The notes under the pieces: model-generated | Databases searched by the model: none | What the model saw: the letters and a program-made list of their open reading frames with translations, nothing else | What the model was told of the DNA's origin: nothing | Shown here: piece by piece, positions 24,301 through 34,690 of the stretch | How the letters are laid out: each line of letters opens with the position of its first letter | Position numbering within the stretch: position 1 is the first letter of the stretch | Origin: Marsupella aquatica | Lineage: Eukaryota; Marchantiophyta | NCBI GenBank assembly: GCA_973895155.1 | Contig: OZ316892.1 | Span: 5,084,001-5,148,000 of the forward strand | Length of the DNA: 64,000 nt | Direction: 5' to 3' | Position numbers and translations under genes: made by a program

Positions 24301-25665
24301 CATTAGCAAAACTCCACTGATAGCCATTTGCTTCTAGAACTCCAAGTGAAATTGAGATTTTTCATCATGCGAGGAATATGTCTCACATTCCTCAACGTTC
24401 TCACAACATCATCAAACATCTGAAATCTAACAGATCCAAGTCCAACTACTTGACATGGGATTCCATTTCCCATCAACACTGACCCATTGGAAACTGTGTA
24501 AGAACAAATCTCTCCTCGAGCAAATGTGAAAAGTACATGCACTATCTAGAATCCAGTCATCACTACCTGGATTTGACACTACGTTGAGAGCATAACCTTG
24601 GCATCGCAATATGTCATCATGATCGAGCAAATCTACCTTATGCAAGCTCGATGCCGCGTTAGCTGATGCAGTAGGGTCCTTTACTCGACAATCCCTTTTC
24701 ATGTGGCCAAGCTTGCCACATCTCCAACATGCAAGAGGCTTCCTCTCTTGCAATTTCCCTCTGGATTTAGATCTCTCCCGTGATGTAGATTGACTAAACC
24801 TGTTCTGCCCATTCGTGCATTGCGTTGGTCTTCCCATGTTCACGTTCAGCGCAGTGCCAGAAGAAGATGTTGTTTGTGATTGACCCAGCTTCTTCTGAGC
24901 ATCATCAGACAATAAAGAGCTCACCACCTCATTATACAAAATGGACTTTAGATCTCTACGCAAGAGCACCTGTTTCAAGCCCTGATATGACGGCGGTAAG
25001 GAGCTTAGCAGAAGTAAGGTCTTATCCTCATCTTCAACTCCTTTTCCCAAGTTTGACAAATCCACCGCTAAACTGTCAAACTCATCCAGGTGATCCTGCA
25101 TCTTGCTCCCTTCCTTGAGCCTGAGGCTCATCAAGAGAAACTTCTTGTACAATTGGTCTGACGCATCTTCCCGGTAGTACTTCTCTCTTAGAGCCTTGAA
25201 CAGTGACGCGCAATCCGCATAATCATCCAACTGCTTGATGATGTGCGGCTTGAGATAAAGCATCACTGTATTGACAGCAATCACCTGCTCCTGTCTCCAC
25301 TGCTTCTCTGAGATCTCCTCCTCTCCATCATACAGCTCTCACGAAGAAAGCAGATGAGCTAAGCCCATGGCCCGTAGAACACTCTTCACTTGCTTCTCCC
25401 AGAGCAAGTAATCAGTATGACCATCGTACTTCTCCACCTCAAACTTCACTCCTCCAAATCTAGTCATCTCTCTTTCTTCCCCACTACTGACAGCTCTAGT
25501 AGTAGTACAGCTTCCTCCATTGCACGCCGCACCGGTGATTGTACAGGTGATACTTGTTCTTCCTCAAACGGTAGCAACTCCTCCTCAGACTCTCTGTTTG
25601 ACCGTCGTGATCCTGAAGTTCTACTGACGCCAATTCTTCCAGTATCCTCCGAGTCACTCATCTGA
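21382..25665 (-). pseudogene. Decayed Copia gag-pol polyprotein
   Basis: Pieces in polyprotein order on the minus strand are: start near 25660 (MSDSEDTGRIG); UBN2-type gag with zinc knuckle CWRCGKLGHMKRDC (25284-24427); protease WILDSACTFHIC, with Ala where the usual DSG glycine is expected; gag-pre-integrase (24265-23930); integrase core with FIDDYSR, SDN and QQNGVFERLNR, supplying D-D-E (23923-23531); reverse transcriptase start WIYKLK...YKARLVAKGF (23387-22632); RT middle MDVVTAFLYG (22662-22477); RT YVDD box IYVDDMLIV (22452-22039); and RNase H with CDSQSALHLAAN and KHIDIRYHFIR (21663-21382). Several stops and frameshifts separate them, so this copy cannot make an intact polyprotein. Confidence 0.85.
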
Positions 25666-25669
25666 AACA

Positions 25670-26222
25670 ATCACAAAAAAAAGTCTTTTTTTGAAACTTC
25701 TCATAAAACTCAAAACTCAACACTGCCGCATAGCCTACAAAGCTAGGAGTCCACTACTGAAAGCCAAATCAAAATCAAAATTCGACACAAAAGTTATTCA
25801 AATTTTGGTCGGGTGGGTAAAACCTTGGGAAACTCCCCCGTTTTGACCACCTCGGAGAATAACCAAAATACCAAGTACAACCCGTTGTCGGAATCTCAAT
25901 GTGATTGGTGCGTCGTGTTGCCAACTTCAATGGCTACGTTTTCGCCCAAAAAGAACCAAAAAAGTTACCATTTGGCGGACGTAATCTTTGTAGGATGGCC
26001 AAAAAATAGCTCTCTATTTTTTGGGAATATTCCTGCACAATACAACAAATCTTATAGGGGGCCATTCTGCCTGTCAAAGCGGTTAAAATGGAGGGTCACC
26101 AGTCCCGGGACAGCCAATAGCATCAAACCGGGAAAAAACAAAAAATGGGCCCTTAAAAGGGGGGTTTAAGCCCTTTTAACTAAAAATATTGTGTATAAGG
26201 ACCGGGATCCAACGTGCGTATG
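25670..26222. other. Copia 5' region between gag start and nested element
   Basis: No LTR end and no primer-binding site complementary to initiator tRNA are recognisable, although this is where they should be. A local inverted stretch (GGGCCCTTAAAAGGGGGG and AAGCCCTTTTAA, near 26147) is present. The sequence is either a diverged leader or further rearranged. Confidence 0.35.
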
Positions 26223-26244
26223 ATCACTATATTCATTAAAACTG
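26223..26244 (+). repeat. Left terminal inverted repeat
   Basis: Perfect 22-bp reverse complement of 38968-38989, containing the CACTA pentamer at 26225-26229. Confidence 0.9.
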
Positions 26245-26264
26245 TACTTTTAAAAGTCCATAAG

Positions 26265-26400
26265 ATGAACCCTAAAGTTGTTTTTTTTCAGGCCAAATTT
26301 CTATTAAAGCATTCCCAAAAGCTAATTTTTTCAGCCCAAATATACACTTTTGAATGCCCGAAATTTTGTTTTTTTTCACCCAAATGTTTAATAATAACTT
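26265..26400 (+). repeat. Left subterminal repeat region
   Basis: Contains at least four related motifs in the same direction, each a T-run followed by CCAAAT or a close variant (GGCCAAATTTC, AGCCCAAATAT, GCCCGAAATTT, CACCCAAATGTTT). CACTA elements carry such subterminal binding sites for the small transposon protein. Here the binding role is inferred from position and repetition. Confidence 0.5.
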
Positions 26401-26687
26401 AAATCATATATTCTAATTAATTTAAAAATTAGAGTAAATCTGATTTAGTCCAAAAATCAGAGGCCAATACCACTCAGACCATCTATAAATTAAAAAATAT
26501 AGATGGTCATAAATCAAGGGTCAAAATGAGATTGATCCACTGTATAATTATTAAATTGTCCAGTCCAGTGAGAGAGCCTCACACTAAGCATATCCTAATT
26601 ATTTACTTTATCCTACATGTTCAAAACATATCATTTGACATAATATGAATGTACAATTCAAGGTAGGCACTAGAACAACCCTATCTC

Positions 26688-27712
26688 CTAATGATCAAGA
26701 CAAAACTCATTTGAACAAGAAAGACTGCTTCCTGATTTATCATAGCGTATGTCACGGTTGCAAGTATCTCTCGCATGGTGGTTCTTAAACTTATTGGTGA
26801 AATTCCTAGTTCTGAGAACTTTCCAAATAAAATGCCTTCTATTTTGTCTATGAGGACCAGAATAGTTGTCTCCAAGTATTGCGTTTGTAGTTTCTTCGAT
26901 CTCATCCGTGGTCCACGTCTCCAGTGGTGGGTAATGCTGCACCTCGTTCTTTCCGTCCCAAGGAATCTCTTCAGGAGTCACATCCAAGATGGTTCCAAAC
27001 TCCTTATGGATACAACGACAATCTCCCCACTTCTGTTCCAAAAGAGCATAGATGGCAGCATGATCCTCCTTGCTTGTTAATAAATTGAAAACAGACCACT
27101 TTGGATTGTTGACAGTGATATAATGTTGAACACAGTAAGCCTTTCTCAATTTGCAAAGATACGGCCATAATATCTCGGGCAAAAAAGTGTCATTTGAAGC
27201 TGTGTGAGTAAATGGATTTGGAAACAATCCATTCACGTCATAATTCAAAAATGCCTTCAATGGAGAATCATCAATAAGAACTGTATTAGAAGCATCATAT
27301 TTTTTTGGAAAACGATCCCAAATGGTTTGCAAATTCTTCAGAAGTAAATTGGCCTTCCCATCTGTTATATCTGGCCTTTGGATGCAACTATCAAAGGTAT
27401 CTTCTTGAGTAAAGACAAACTTGAACTTCTGTCGCTCCTCCTCAGTGAAAATCAACTCCATTAAGTCCATTGTTTTTGGCCTCCTTGCACAGGTCCAAAT
27501 TGCGACGTCAAAAACCATGAAAGCTGCATATAGAAATTCGTGGAGGTATGGGTGCTCCACATACATGAAATTAAACCCTCCACGTCTCCCCCAGTGCACA
27601 CCACGTAAACTTGTCTGATTTCGCCATGGTCCTGAGCTTCTGGTCTTAATGCAATCCCAACAAATCTTGTTAAGGTCAAGAACCAAGAGCTTCGCCGGAT
27701 CGGAGAGTGTAG
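26688..27712 (-). pseudogene. FCP1/NIF-family HAD phosphatase-like protein, catalytic motif altered
   Basis: A 332-codon frame, extendable upstream by SDPAKLL, reads LLVLDLNKICWDC, then HPYLHEFLYAA, VAIWTCARR, a long middle region, and VLIDDSPLKAF, followed by LPEILWPYLCKL. This is the order of the FCP1 homology domain: motif I (DxDxT), motif II (T in IWT), and the DD motif. In motif I the first Asp is kept but the second is Asn, and the Thr is lost, so phosphatase activity is doubtful. True members dephosphorylate Ser in the RNA polymerase II C-terminal domain or act as TIM50-like scaffolds. The frame lies downstream of, and on the same strand as, the methyltransferase-like frames and may be their 3' exon. 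The first ~250 residues are well supported; the C-terminal part is not. Confidence 0.55.
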
Positions 27713-28068
27713 TATTGGAGTGAATTCTGGAAACATTAAAATAAGCCCTTAGTCAATGCGACTCAAAGTTTAAACAATTACTACAGAGGAAAACTCTCAA
27801 AATTTGAAATCAAACAAACTTTGTTATAGCATTTGAAGTAGAGAGGAATGACCCTGGGGCGACCCTCCTAGAAAAACATTAATTACATTTTTAGATCCAA
27901 AGTATACCTGGGTCAAACCCTTCCTCCACAGCAACGCTTTCCGAGGGAATGCCAACAAAATCCTTTGAGGAAGGAGATTCTACGACGGAACTTTGGTCTA
28001 TAAAAAAGTATATTATTACAAAGATAAAGCTTAGATTGTCATTAAAATACCAAGAACCAAAGAAAGGG

Positions 28069-28383
28069 CTAATAATTTCCAATGCTAAAATGCCCAAATT
28101 CATCTATTGTTTGATCACCTAGAACACTCTGTATCTCGGAATTGATACCACTGGGAAGTTGCTCTTCAAAGGATGGGGGTGCAAAAACTGGGCTCAGTCT
28201 CAAGTTCAGTTTTTTGTAATCTGATTTTGCCATTATCTTTGGAGCATCGTCTAGTGATTCTATCATTCCAACCTTTGGTCCATTTCTCCATATAAAATGA
28301 GTTGCAGGACGGACTATTTTCATATATCCAGTCCTGCCAATCTCGGATCCAGAATTTTGTGAAAATGATAATACTACGGGGCT
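28069..28383 (-). pseudogene. Linker segment of the cargo gene, unrecognised
   Basis: In the same frame as the methyltransferase-like segment and separated from it only by TGA at 28384-28386. Reads ...KIVRPATHFIWRNGPKVGMIESLDDAPKIMAKSDYKKLN..., a moderately polar sequence of about 100 residues with no motif I recognise. It probably continues the upstream protein. Confidence 0.3.
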
Positions 28384-30393
28384 TCATGTAGAAGCACTTG
28401 TAAAAACCAATTTAGTCTCTAATGAGCAATATAGAGGAGACAGGGGAGGATTTGAAGCACCTGCCTTCTCTTCTTCATTTGCAGCGGTCTCAGGTACTTG
28501 ACGATCATCCTCCTTTGCAAGCGCAATGTCTGACATTTCTCCCAATTCTACTGCATCAATATTGCCTAGATCATCTGCGGTTGCCTTCCAATGTGCGTCC
28601 GATGTGGACGATGTAAGATCTGGGTCCGACTGGTGCATCCAATTCTCTACACCGACAAAGGGATTTCTTGGTGGGTCGCCCTCAGGTCGACCCACAACAT
28701 CGGCCAACCCCACACCAAAGTAGGGAATACCTACCACTTGTGTTCCACGTTCATCCAAATTTTGGGTGACCCTATCGTCTGTGTCGTGATCCAATTCTCC
28801 TTCCTCAATCTCATCTTCGCCCTGGTCTACGCCTTCTTTGGCGCCAACATGCTCGGAAACCCCATCGCGGGCTCTACCAAATTTGGAACTGCCCATCCGG
28901 TCACTCATTATGGAAGGAACTTTCTTGCAGAGAACCCTTCCATATGCCTGAGTGAAATCATATTCATCCTTAGTGTCTGAATACGCAAAGCATTCTCTGA
29001 AACACAACAATGACACCTTCATAACCTGTCCTCCCGAGAAAAAGTCAAGTATAGTCTCCCCTTCAGCCAAAAAAAATTCAATAATACTCTACAACATACA
29101 TTTTGGCTTAGCGTGAATATTCACAAAGCCACCTCTACTTCCCACCATCTCAAACATGGGAGCCTTTTGTAAGAAATCTCCAATGTGAAATGCCGAAGTT
29201 GACTCAGTCTCTGTCTCCTTACTTGTCTTACTCTTATTCTTATCTCGCTTCTCCGTCTTGTCTTCCACTTGGAAATTAGGGTCGATCGCCGAATTGTAAG
29301 AAAATTGGCAATTAAATCCAGGCCTGAACACTTGCTTCCAATCAAATTTCTCCTCAGTGGTGATTCCTGCAAAGATTATCTCCTCCATACCACAACTGAA
29401 AAGTAAGCCCTCTAGAACTGGTGTATCACTCCGTCGATAGCTCCCGTAGTCAACGTGGATGTCCATTCCCTTTTCATGTTGCAATTTCCTAAGGGCACTC
29501 AAAATGTTTGCAGCAAGTGGCCCCGGATGCACAGTCATGACAACAACAATTGTTGGATTTCTTGGAAGATCCACAATGTATTGCAGTAATGCAATAATTT
29601 CAGCATCGGTCCAAACATGTTGTCGGAGCCTACTGAAGTCAACAATGGCAAGAGGACACAAAGGCGAAGGCTCTTGTAGCATTTCCGGCACGGTCGTCTT
29701 CATCAAATTATCACTAAAAAATATCAAGAAAGGCTCCGTGCGAGAACGACCAATCCCACCAAATTCTTTACAATACAACCCATCTAGTCTGACCATCAGA
29801 CTTTGTGGGAAACTCTCCTTGACCACATTCTTCTTCAATGAATTGTTGAGGTAAACCTCAGCCACTGCTCTCCTCAATTTTGTCATCTCAAGCTCAGATT
29901 TCAAGGAAGGCAACAATATCACTAGAGACTCCCAAGATGTGCCAACAGGAAACTTCTCACGATACTTTTCCATGAAATAGCCAATAATGACTGTTCTCAA
30001 TTTGGACATTATCTTGATTGTAAGGGCCAAGTCTCCCATTGCGACAAGCTCTGATTTGTTGGTGATATCCTTCTTCAGCAAGGCACGCTCCTCTTCAACG
30101 TCCTTCAAGATCTCAATTATCTGTTTGCTACTAATCTCTCCTTCAAAGCATCGAAAGGTACCGGGAGTGATCAATTTTGGGGGTCTTGGCCCTCCATACC
30201 CACCAGCCCCGTCTTGGAGCTTCCCACTCAACCATTTTGCACACACGTTCCGCCATAATTCAAAGAGCTCATCTTCGGCAAAAAGTAACCAATAAATGCT
30301 CTTTAGGCTTGACTTCCCCATTGTAACCTTTGCCAGGGCAAACCAATCCTGCATATCCAATGGACTTGACATTAGTTTCAGGGTACAATGCAT
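28384..30393 (-). pseudogene. Amino-methyltransferase-like (N4/N6 type) protein, broken
   Basis: Two frames in register (30393-29092 and 29088-28387) are separated by one TAG at 29089-29091. The first ends with NIHAKPKCML; immediately after the stop comes IIEFF..EGETILDFFSGGQ, then FAYSDTKDEYDFTQAYGRVL. This order, a KP-containing helix followed by a D.F.GG loop, an acidic strand end and a Y...A..R helix, is that of beta-class N4-cytosine/N6-adenine methyltransferases. Upstream, LAIVDFSRLRQHVWTDAEIIALLQYI stands where DPPY and the following helix would be, but the catalytic tetrapeptide reads VDFS, so activity or even the assignment is uncertain. The C-terminal third is acidic and disordered. 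Fold assignment is inference from motif order. Confidence 0.4.
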
Positions 30394-30699
30394 ATGTTAG
30401 AAAATTTATACCTATGTTTGAAACAGGCTAAGCCGCCTCGCCCCAAGGGCGTGGCGAACCTCTACATCTAACCGCAATTGACTGAAATGGAACTAGGGAA
30501 TTATTCTTAGAGAGACTAGTCTAGGTTGCCTTGCCCTCAGGGCGAGGCAGACATTTGCTTTAATATTCTAACCAAGGAAAACAAGACAAGGCAGCCTCGC
30601 CCTTGGGGCGAGGCAAACCTCTACCACTGGCAATCTTTAAACAACGCGGATCAAGAATAGTTTACGTTGCTCCAATATGTACATGATAGTTTTTCCTGT

Positions 30700-32180
30700 C
30701 TATATTTTGATTGGTCCAATCCCTGGACGCGGCGGTTTCCCGCACTCCTCAAACTGCCTACGTGCATGAACAATAGTCTCTAAAAAACAAGACTTAAATT
30801 GCATAGTATCATTGACAGCACTCGATAAACTTGAATGCTCAACCAAAATTGTCTTCGGAGTGAGGTCAGATAGGATCCTTGCTTTCCTATACTTTAGTTT
30901 GTTGGCAAGATCTGTCAGCTTGGCGTCAGTCTCGGCCCACCCTTGGATCCATTGGGCAGCTCTTGCAGAATGCTGGCCACTGATGGCAAGGAATTGGATC
31001 TCATGCCTCTTCACACCAATCAAAAACTCTTTCCTATCCTGAGGTGTGTTGTCATAATGAAGCAACTGTTTAGTGCTCTCGCGATACGGAATCAAATCAG
31101 CAACTTGTGGTTCCTGTCCAGGGTTTTTCATCATAGACTTTGATATCTCCATTGCATGCGAAAGATTGAACATTCGATATACAAAAATGGCTGATGGCAG
31201 AATAATACTTTTTACAAGAATATCAAAAACTTCGCGGATGCCAAAAGTATAATACTGCTCAATATTACGCAAAACCTCTTGGCCTTTGAGCACATCATCT
31301 TCTTTGTGTCCTTCTGTCGGACACATATCATCCTCTGGATGCAAGACAAAGTTTGAAGTCGACGCTGACATTGGTTTTGATTTCGCAACCTTTGCCTTCT
31401 TTGTGTGCTTTTTTTGGGGGCCCTCATCATCTTCATTTTTTTTAGCCATCTTCTTACGGCGTGAACTCCCAGATTGTTTCTCTTGTTGAACAACCGGCTC
31501 TCGAAGCTTTCGTTTCTTCTCTGTCTTTGATTGCGCGCTTCTTTCCACTGTCTTCTTTCTCTCCTTTGCCTTATGCTTTGCTTCTTTTTTCTTCATCTCT
31601 GAAATCCACGTCCGGCACGCGGCCTCTTGAAACTCTGGACAAAAAATGAAACTCTTGTCGATTGCTTGCTCGTATGAAAAATGTGCCTTCTCAATCATCC
31701 TTTGAACTATCCAAGTAGACGGAGGGTCCACACTGTTCGCATTGTCATGCATGTGCTTCTTTACGTAGAGAAATCCAAACACTAGGTTAACTCCACTTAT
31801 TTGAGAATGCGTCTTCTCAAACATCTGATCAATTGTTACTCCATCTGGGAAGAATCCCATATCAGCTATGCTTATCTCCAATCGAGCCATCCACTCAACA
31901 TTCAGTAAAGTCAAGTAGAGTTTTATTGGCACCAGAAGTCTCATCCACTAAGATTTCTCATTGGACTCAACAATAATTGTTGCATTGCGGTTGTTGTCCG
32001 TGTCACAAGGACGACTGGACCTAGAGTAACAATTGTCTTGCGGTCATTCAATTGACTTGTGAGGCCCTTGAAACAAATCAAGAGACTGCCTTTCGCCGAC
32101 ACCCAACTTCTAGTGCCCATCTAAATCCTGGAGTATCTTGGTCAGGGAAAACAAAGTCCTTGATATCCTCATCCATAATA
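30700..32180 (-). pseudogene. Possible ParB-like N-terminal part of the cargo gene
   Basis: The main frame (31944-30700, 414 codons) continues upstream in register through TAG at 31948-31950 and TGA at 32044-32046. It contains a Lys-rich basic segment (KKKEAKHKAKERKK ... KKHTKKAKVAKSK), probably nuclear localising or DNA-contacting. A C-terminal globular part follows, with PQDRKEFLIGVKRHEIQF then ISGQHSARAAQWI. The GQH..AA pattern resembles the ParB/Srx-type nucleotide-binding loop (GxHR..A). ParB-like domains are often fused to N4/N6 methyltransferases in phages and bacteria, and here the methyltransferase-like frame follows directly on the same strand. The ParB assignment rests on one short motif plus context. 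The inferred intron between the two holds palindromic repeats. Confidence 0.3.
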
Positions 32181-32374
32181 TTTAACTCCGGCTTCTCAAG
32201 ATTTTTTCTTGGTAAGAAACATTGAAAAAAATGGTCAACATCATATTTTTAACATTGACATGTGGAAAACTTTCAAGGTGCCTCGCCCTTGGGGCGAGGC
32301 GACAAATAGAAGATTGCAAAAGCTTCTTTGCTCCTAGTGCAATTAGCCCTGCCACCTCATCCAAGCAATCAAAC

Positions 32375-32757
32375 ATTATTTAGGAATGCAGACGACATCG
32401 CCTCGCCCCAAGGGCGAGGCAACTTCTGGGAAAGCAAACAACATTTAGGAATGCAGACAACATCGCCTCGCCCCAAGGGCGAGGCAACTTTTGGGAAAGT
32501 AGACAACATTTAGAAATGCAGAGGACATCGCCTCACCCCAAGGGTGAGGCAACTTCTGGGAAAGCAGACAACATTTAGGAATGTAGAGGACATCGCCTCG
32601 CCCCAAGGGCAAGGCAACTTCAGGGAATGCAGACAACATTTAGGAATGCAGATAACATCGCCTCGCCCCAAGGGTGAGGCAACTTCTGGGAATGCAGACT
32701 ACATTTTAGGAATGCAGACGAAATTGCCTCGCCCCAAAAGCGAGGCAAAAAATAGAA
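32375..32757. repeat. 65-bp tandem array, six units, each with the palindrome
   Basis: Period is exactly 65 bp for five intervals and 66 bp for the last (palindromes at 32400, 32465, 32530, 32595, 32660, 32726). Between palindromes each unit carries AACTTCTGGGAAAGCAGACA and TTTAGGAATGCAGA. Not a CRISPR array: the inter-palindrome sequence is also repeated. Confidence 0.9.
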
Positions 32758-32974
32758 TATAGCTAAAGATCCTTTATTAAAGTAAGATACAAGGTCCAAT
32801 ATGCCTTCGGAGCAACAAAAAATCTAGAATGAAGTAGACGTCGCCTTGACCTTGGGGCGAGGCGACTGCAAAGGAATATAGAAATTTTCCTAATAAGAAG
32901 TTTGAAATCCAAATTAAAGTAAAGTTGCCTCGCCCTAAGGGCGAGGCAAGAAGTTGAAGCAGGTGGTGCCTTAC

Positions 32975-33144
32975 GTGGAAAAGTTAACTGGGCTTTCTTT
33001 GACGCCTCCAACGCATTGTTAACCAATTTTTGGACATCCGGATCTTTAGGGTCATATTCATACAGAGAGTTATAATTGAAGTTCAATGACTCTTCAGAAC
33101 TGGCGGAGGTGGTGGAAGCTTCAGAACTGGAGGAAGTAGACATT
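32975..33144 (-). CDS. Probable first exon of the cargo gene
   Basis: Within a long minus-strand frame, the stretch starting MSTSSSSEAS at 33144 is Ser/Glu-rich and then reads NSLYEYDPKDPDVQKLVNNALEASKKAQLTFP. After that the frame enters the palindromic repeat region and loses protein-like character, so an intron is likely. The upstream part of the same open frame (33554-33145) is low complexity and probably 5' UTR. Which exon it joins to cannot be decided by eye. Confidence 0.3.
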
Positions 33145-34690
33145 GTAAGGGGCGAAAGAGATTTAAGATGACACATGGCAGCAATGGAGAATGCCACAGG
33201 CTGCAAGAGGGCACTAACAGGCAAACAATGATCAATGGAGCGACCCAAAAGAGAAGGGAGCAAGGCGGAAATAAAAGCCTTAGAGCAAGGCGAAAACAAA
33301 AGCCCAAGAGCGAGGCAAGAGGGAGGCAAGGAGTGAGGAGACGAGAGAGGAACCCGGAGAGGAGGAAAGAGAGGAGGCAAGAAGGAGGCAAGGAAATGAG
33401 GCCTCACGCGCAAGGCCTGCCTTCCTATACCCCCTGCGAGCGAGGAGTCTAAGGAGGCAAGGATCCGAGAGGATACGGAGGCATCAATGCGCGCCAATGA
33501 TGGAGATCCTCCTCGCTGCATGTGCTCGTGAGTCACCTGTGATGGTGTGACCACTCACGACCACTCGCGACTCACCTACCAATTTTAAACTTCCAAGCTG
33601 TCAGCGGTGTGCGCTCGCAACTCACCTATCACTCATGAGTGATTGGCTGACACCCTATCCGATGTCTACTTGTGTGCTGGGTGCGTGCCTGATCCACCCG
33701 TGCCCGATCTGTTGGTGTCCACTCGTGTGCTGGGTAATGTGTGGGCTTTTTGCCTCTCAAACTGAGTATAGACCTCCCACAATCCATTTTTTGGTTCATT
33801 GTCATTTAGACAGTGATTGGTACGGTCATTGACTCTCCTCTGTCCAAGTGCCTTGTTTAGGTCCGCATGGTTGAATGCAAGGTTTAGTAAGGGCACTGGT
33901 GAGCACTGTGGTGCTAAGAGTTACAATGCTGGCATCCTAGGTACCCATTTAGCTTGTACAAGGGTGGGTAGAGATATATTGCGGAGCAGGTTAGTGATTT
34001 TATTTATTTATCTTAGAAGTAGTAGCTCAATTGCATCTAATTCAATACCTTTAAGCCAAACCTAGATTAAGATTTACACATTAGGTTCTAGATCATATAT
34101 TTTACTCATTTCTAGACTTTTATCCACACTCTAGCATGTGTAGAACTTACTGTACCCCTTTGTGTGATTACTAACATAGTTTCTAGAAGTGGGTCGGAAT
34201 TATTTCGTGCCGACCTGACTATGTCATCTTAACTAGCATTTTAATCTGGTATATAAAAGCATAAGCAAGATAGTTTCACGAATAGTTTTGACATAATTTC
34301 AACTTAATAGTTGGAGTAGGGTCAAAATAATTCTGACCCAACTTGTCAATGTTTAGTAAATTCAATCATTTTAAGACATATTGTTGGAGGAGGGTCGAAA
34401 TAATTCCGACCCAACTTGTAAATGTTTAGTCAATTCAATCATTTTAAGACATATTGTTGGAGGAGGGTCGAAATAATTCTGACCCGACTTGTAAATGTTT
34501 AGCCAATTCAATCATTTTAAGACATATTGTTGTCAGAGGGTCGGAATAAGTTCGACCCAACTTGAATGTGTTTAGGGTTTTGAGTGATTTTACAATATTT
34601 TTTGGAGGAGAGTCCAGATTTTGAAACATGATTGTAACATGGGGAACTTAACAATTTCTAACTTTATTTGAATACAGATAGTCCGCTATC
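33145..34690. promoter_or_regulatory. Divergent promoter region of the CACTA-like element
   Basis: About 1.5 kb between the minus-strand cargo gene and the plus-strand transposase gene, with no protein-like frame. The transposase-proximal half carries a ~73-bp repeat with a second palindrome family (34191-34558). Use as a shared control region is inferred from gene orientation. Confidence 0.4.
34191..34558. repeat. Five copies of a second palindrome, ~73-bp spacing
   Basis: Sites at 34191, 34319, 34392, 34465 and 34538 match GGGTCG.AATAATTC.GACC, a near-perfect dyad. Four of them lie in a tandem repeat of 73 bp whose other part reads TTTAGTCAATTCAATCATTT and AAGACATATTGTTGG. They end about 130 bp before the transposase start codon, a position that suits binding sites for an element-encoded regulator or transposase. 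Confidence 0.8.

Larger units (their letters stand above)
30435..32947. repeat. Twelve dispersed copies of a 21-bp palindrome
   Basis: Each site has 9-bp arms GCCTCGCCC and GGGCGAGGC around a 3-nt spacer. Sites start at 30435, 30528, 30594, 32280, 32400, 32465, 32530, 32595, 32660, 32726, 32843 and 32927, with 0-3 mismatches by eye. They fall between coding pieces of the cargo gene (probable introns) and not in the transposase half. Six are in a tandem array (next entry). Arm substitutions are sometimes matched in the partner arm (for example CCTCACCCC with GGGTGAGG at 32530), as expected if the dyad itself is maintained. Confidence 0.85.

Noticed and set aside
25670-26222. A 5' LTR and primer-binding site for the Copia element
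   Set aside because: Neither the LTR end CTCAACA nor a tRNA-Met complement is present where expected.
32375-32757. Regular palindromic repeats resembling a CRISPR array
   Set aside because: The sequence between the palindromes is also repeated in every unit, there are no cas genes, and the setting is a plant transposon.
32763-33554. 263-codon minus-strand frame taken as one protein
   Set aside because: Its N-terminal part is low complexity and its C-terminal part runs through palindromic repeats; only the middle (from MSTSSSSEAS) looks coding.
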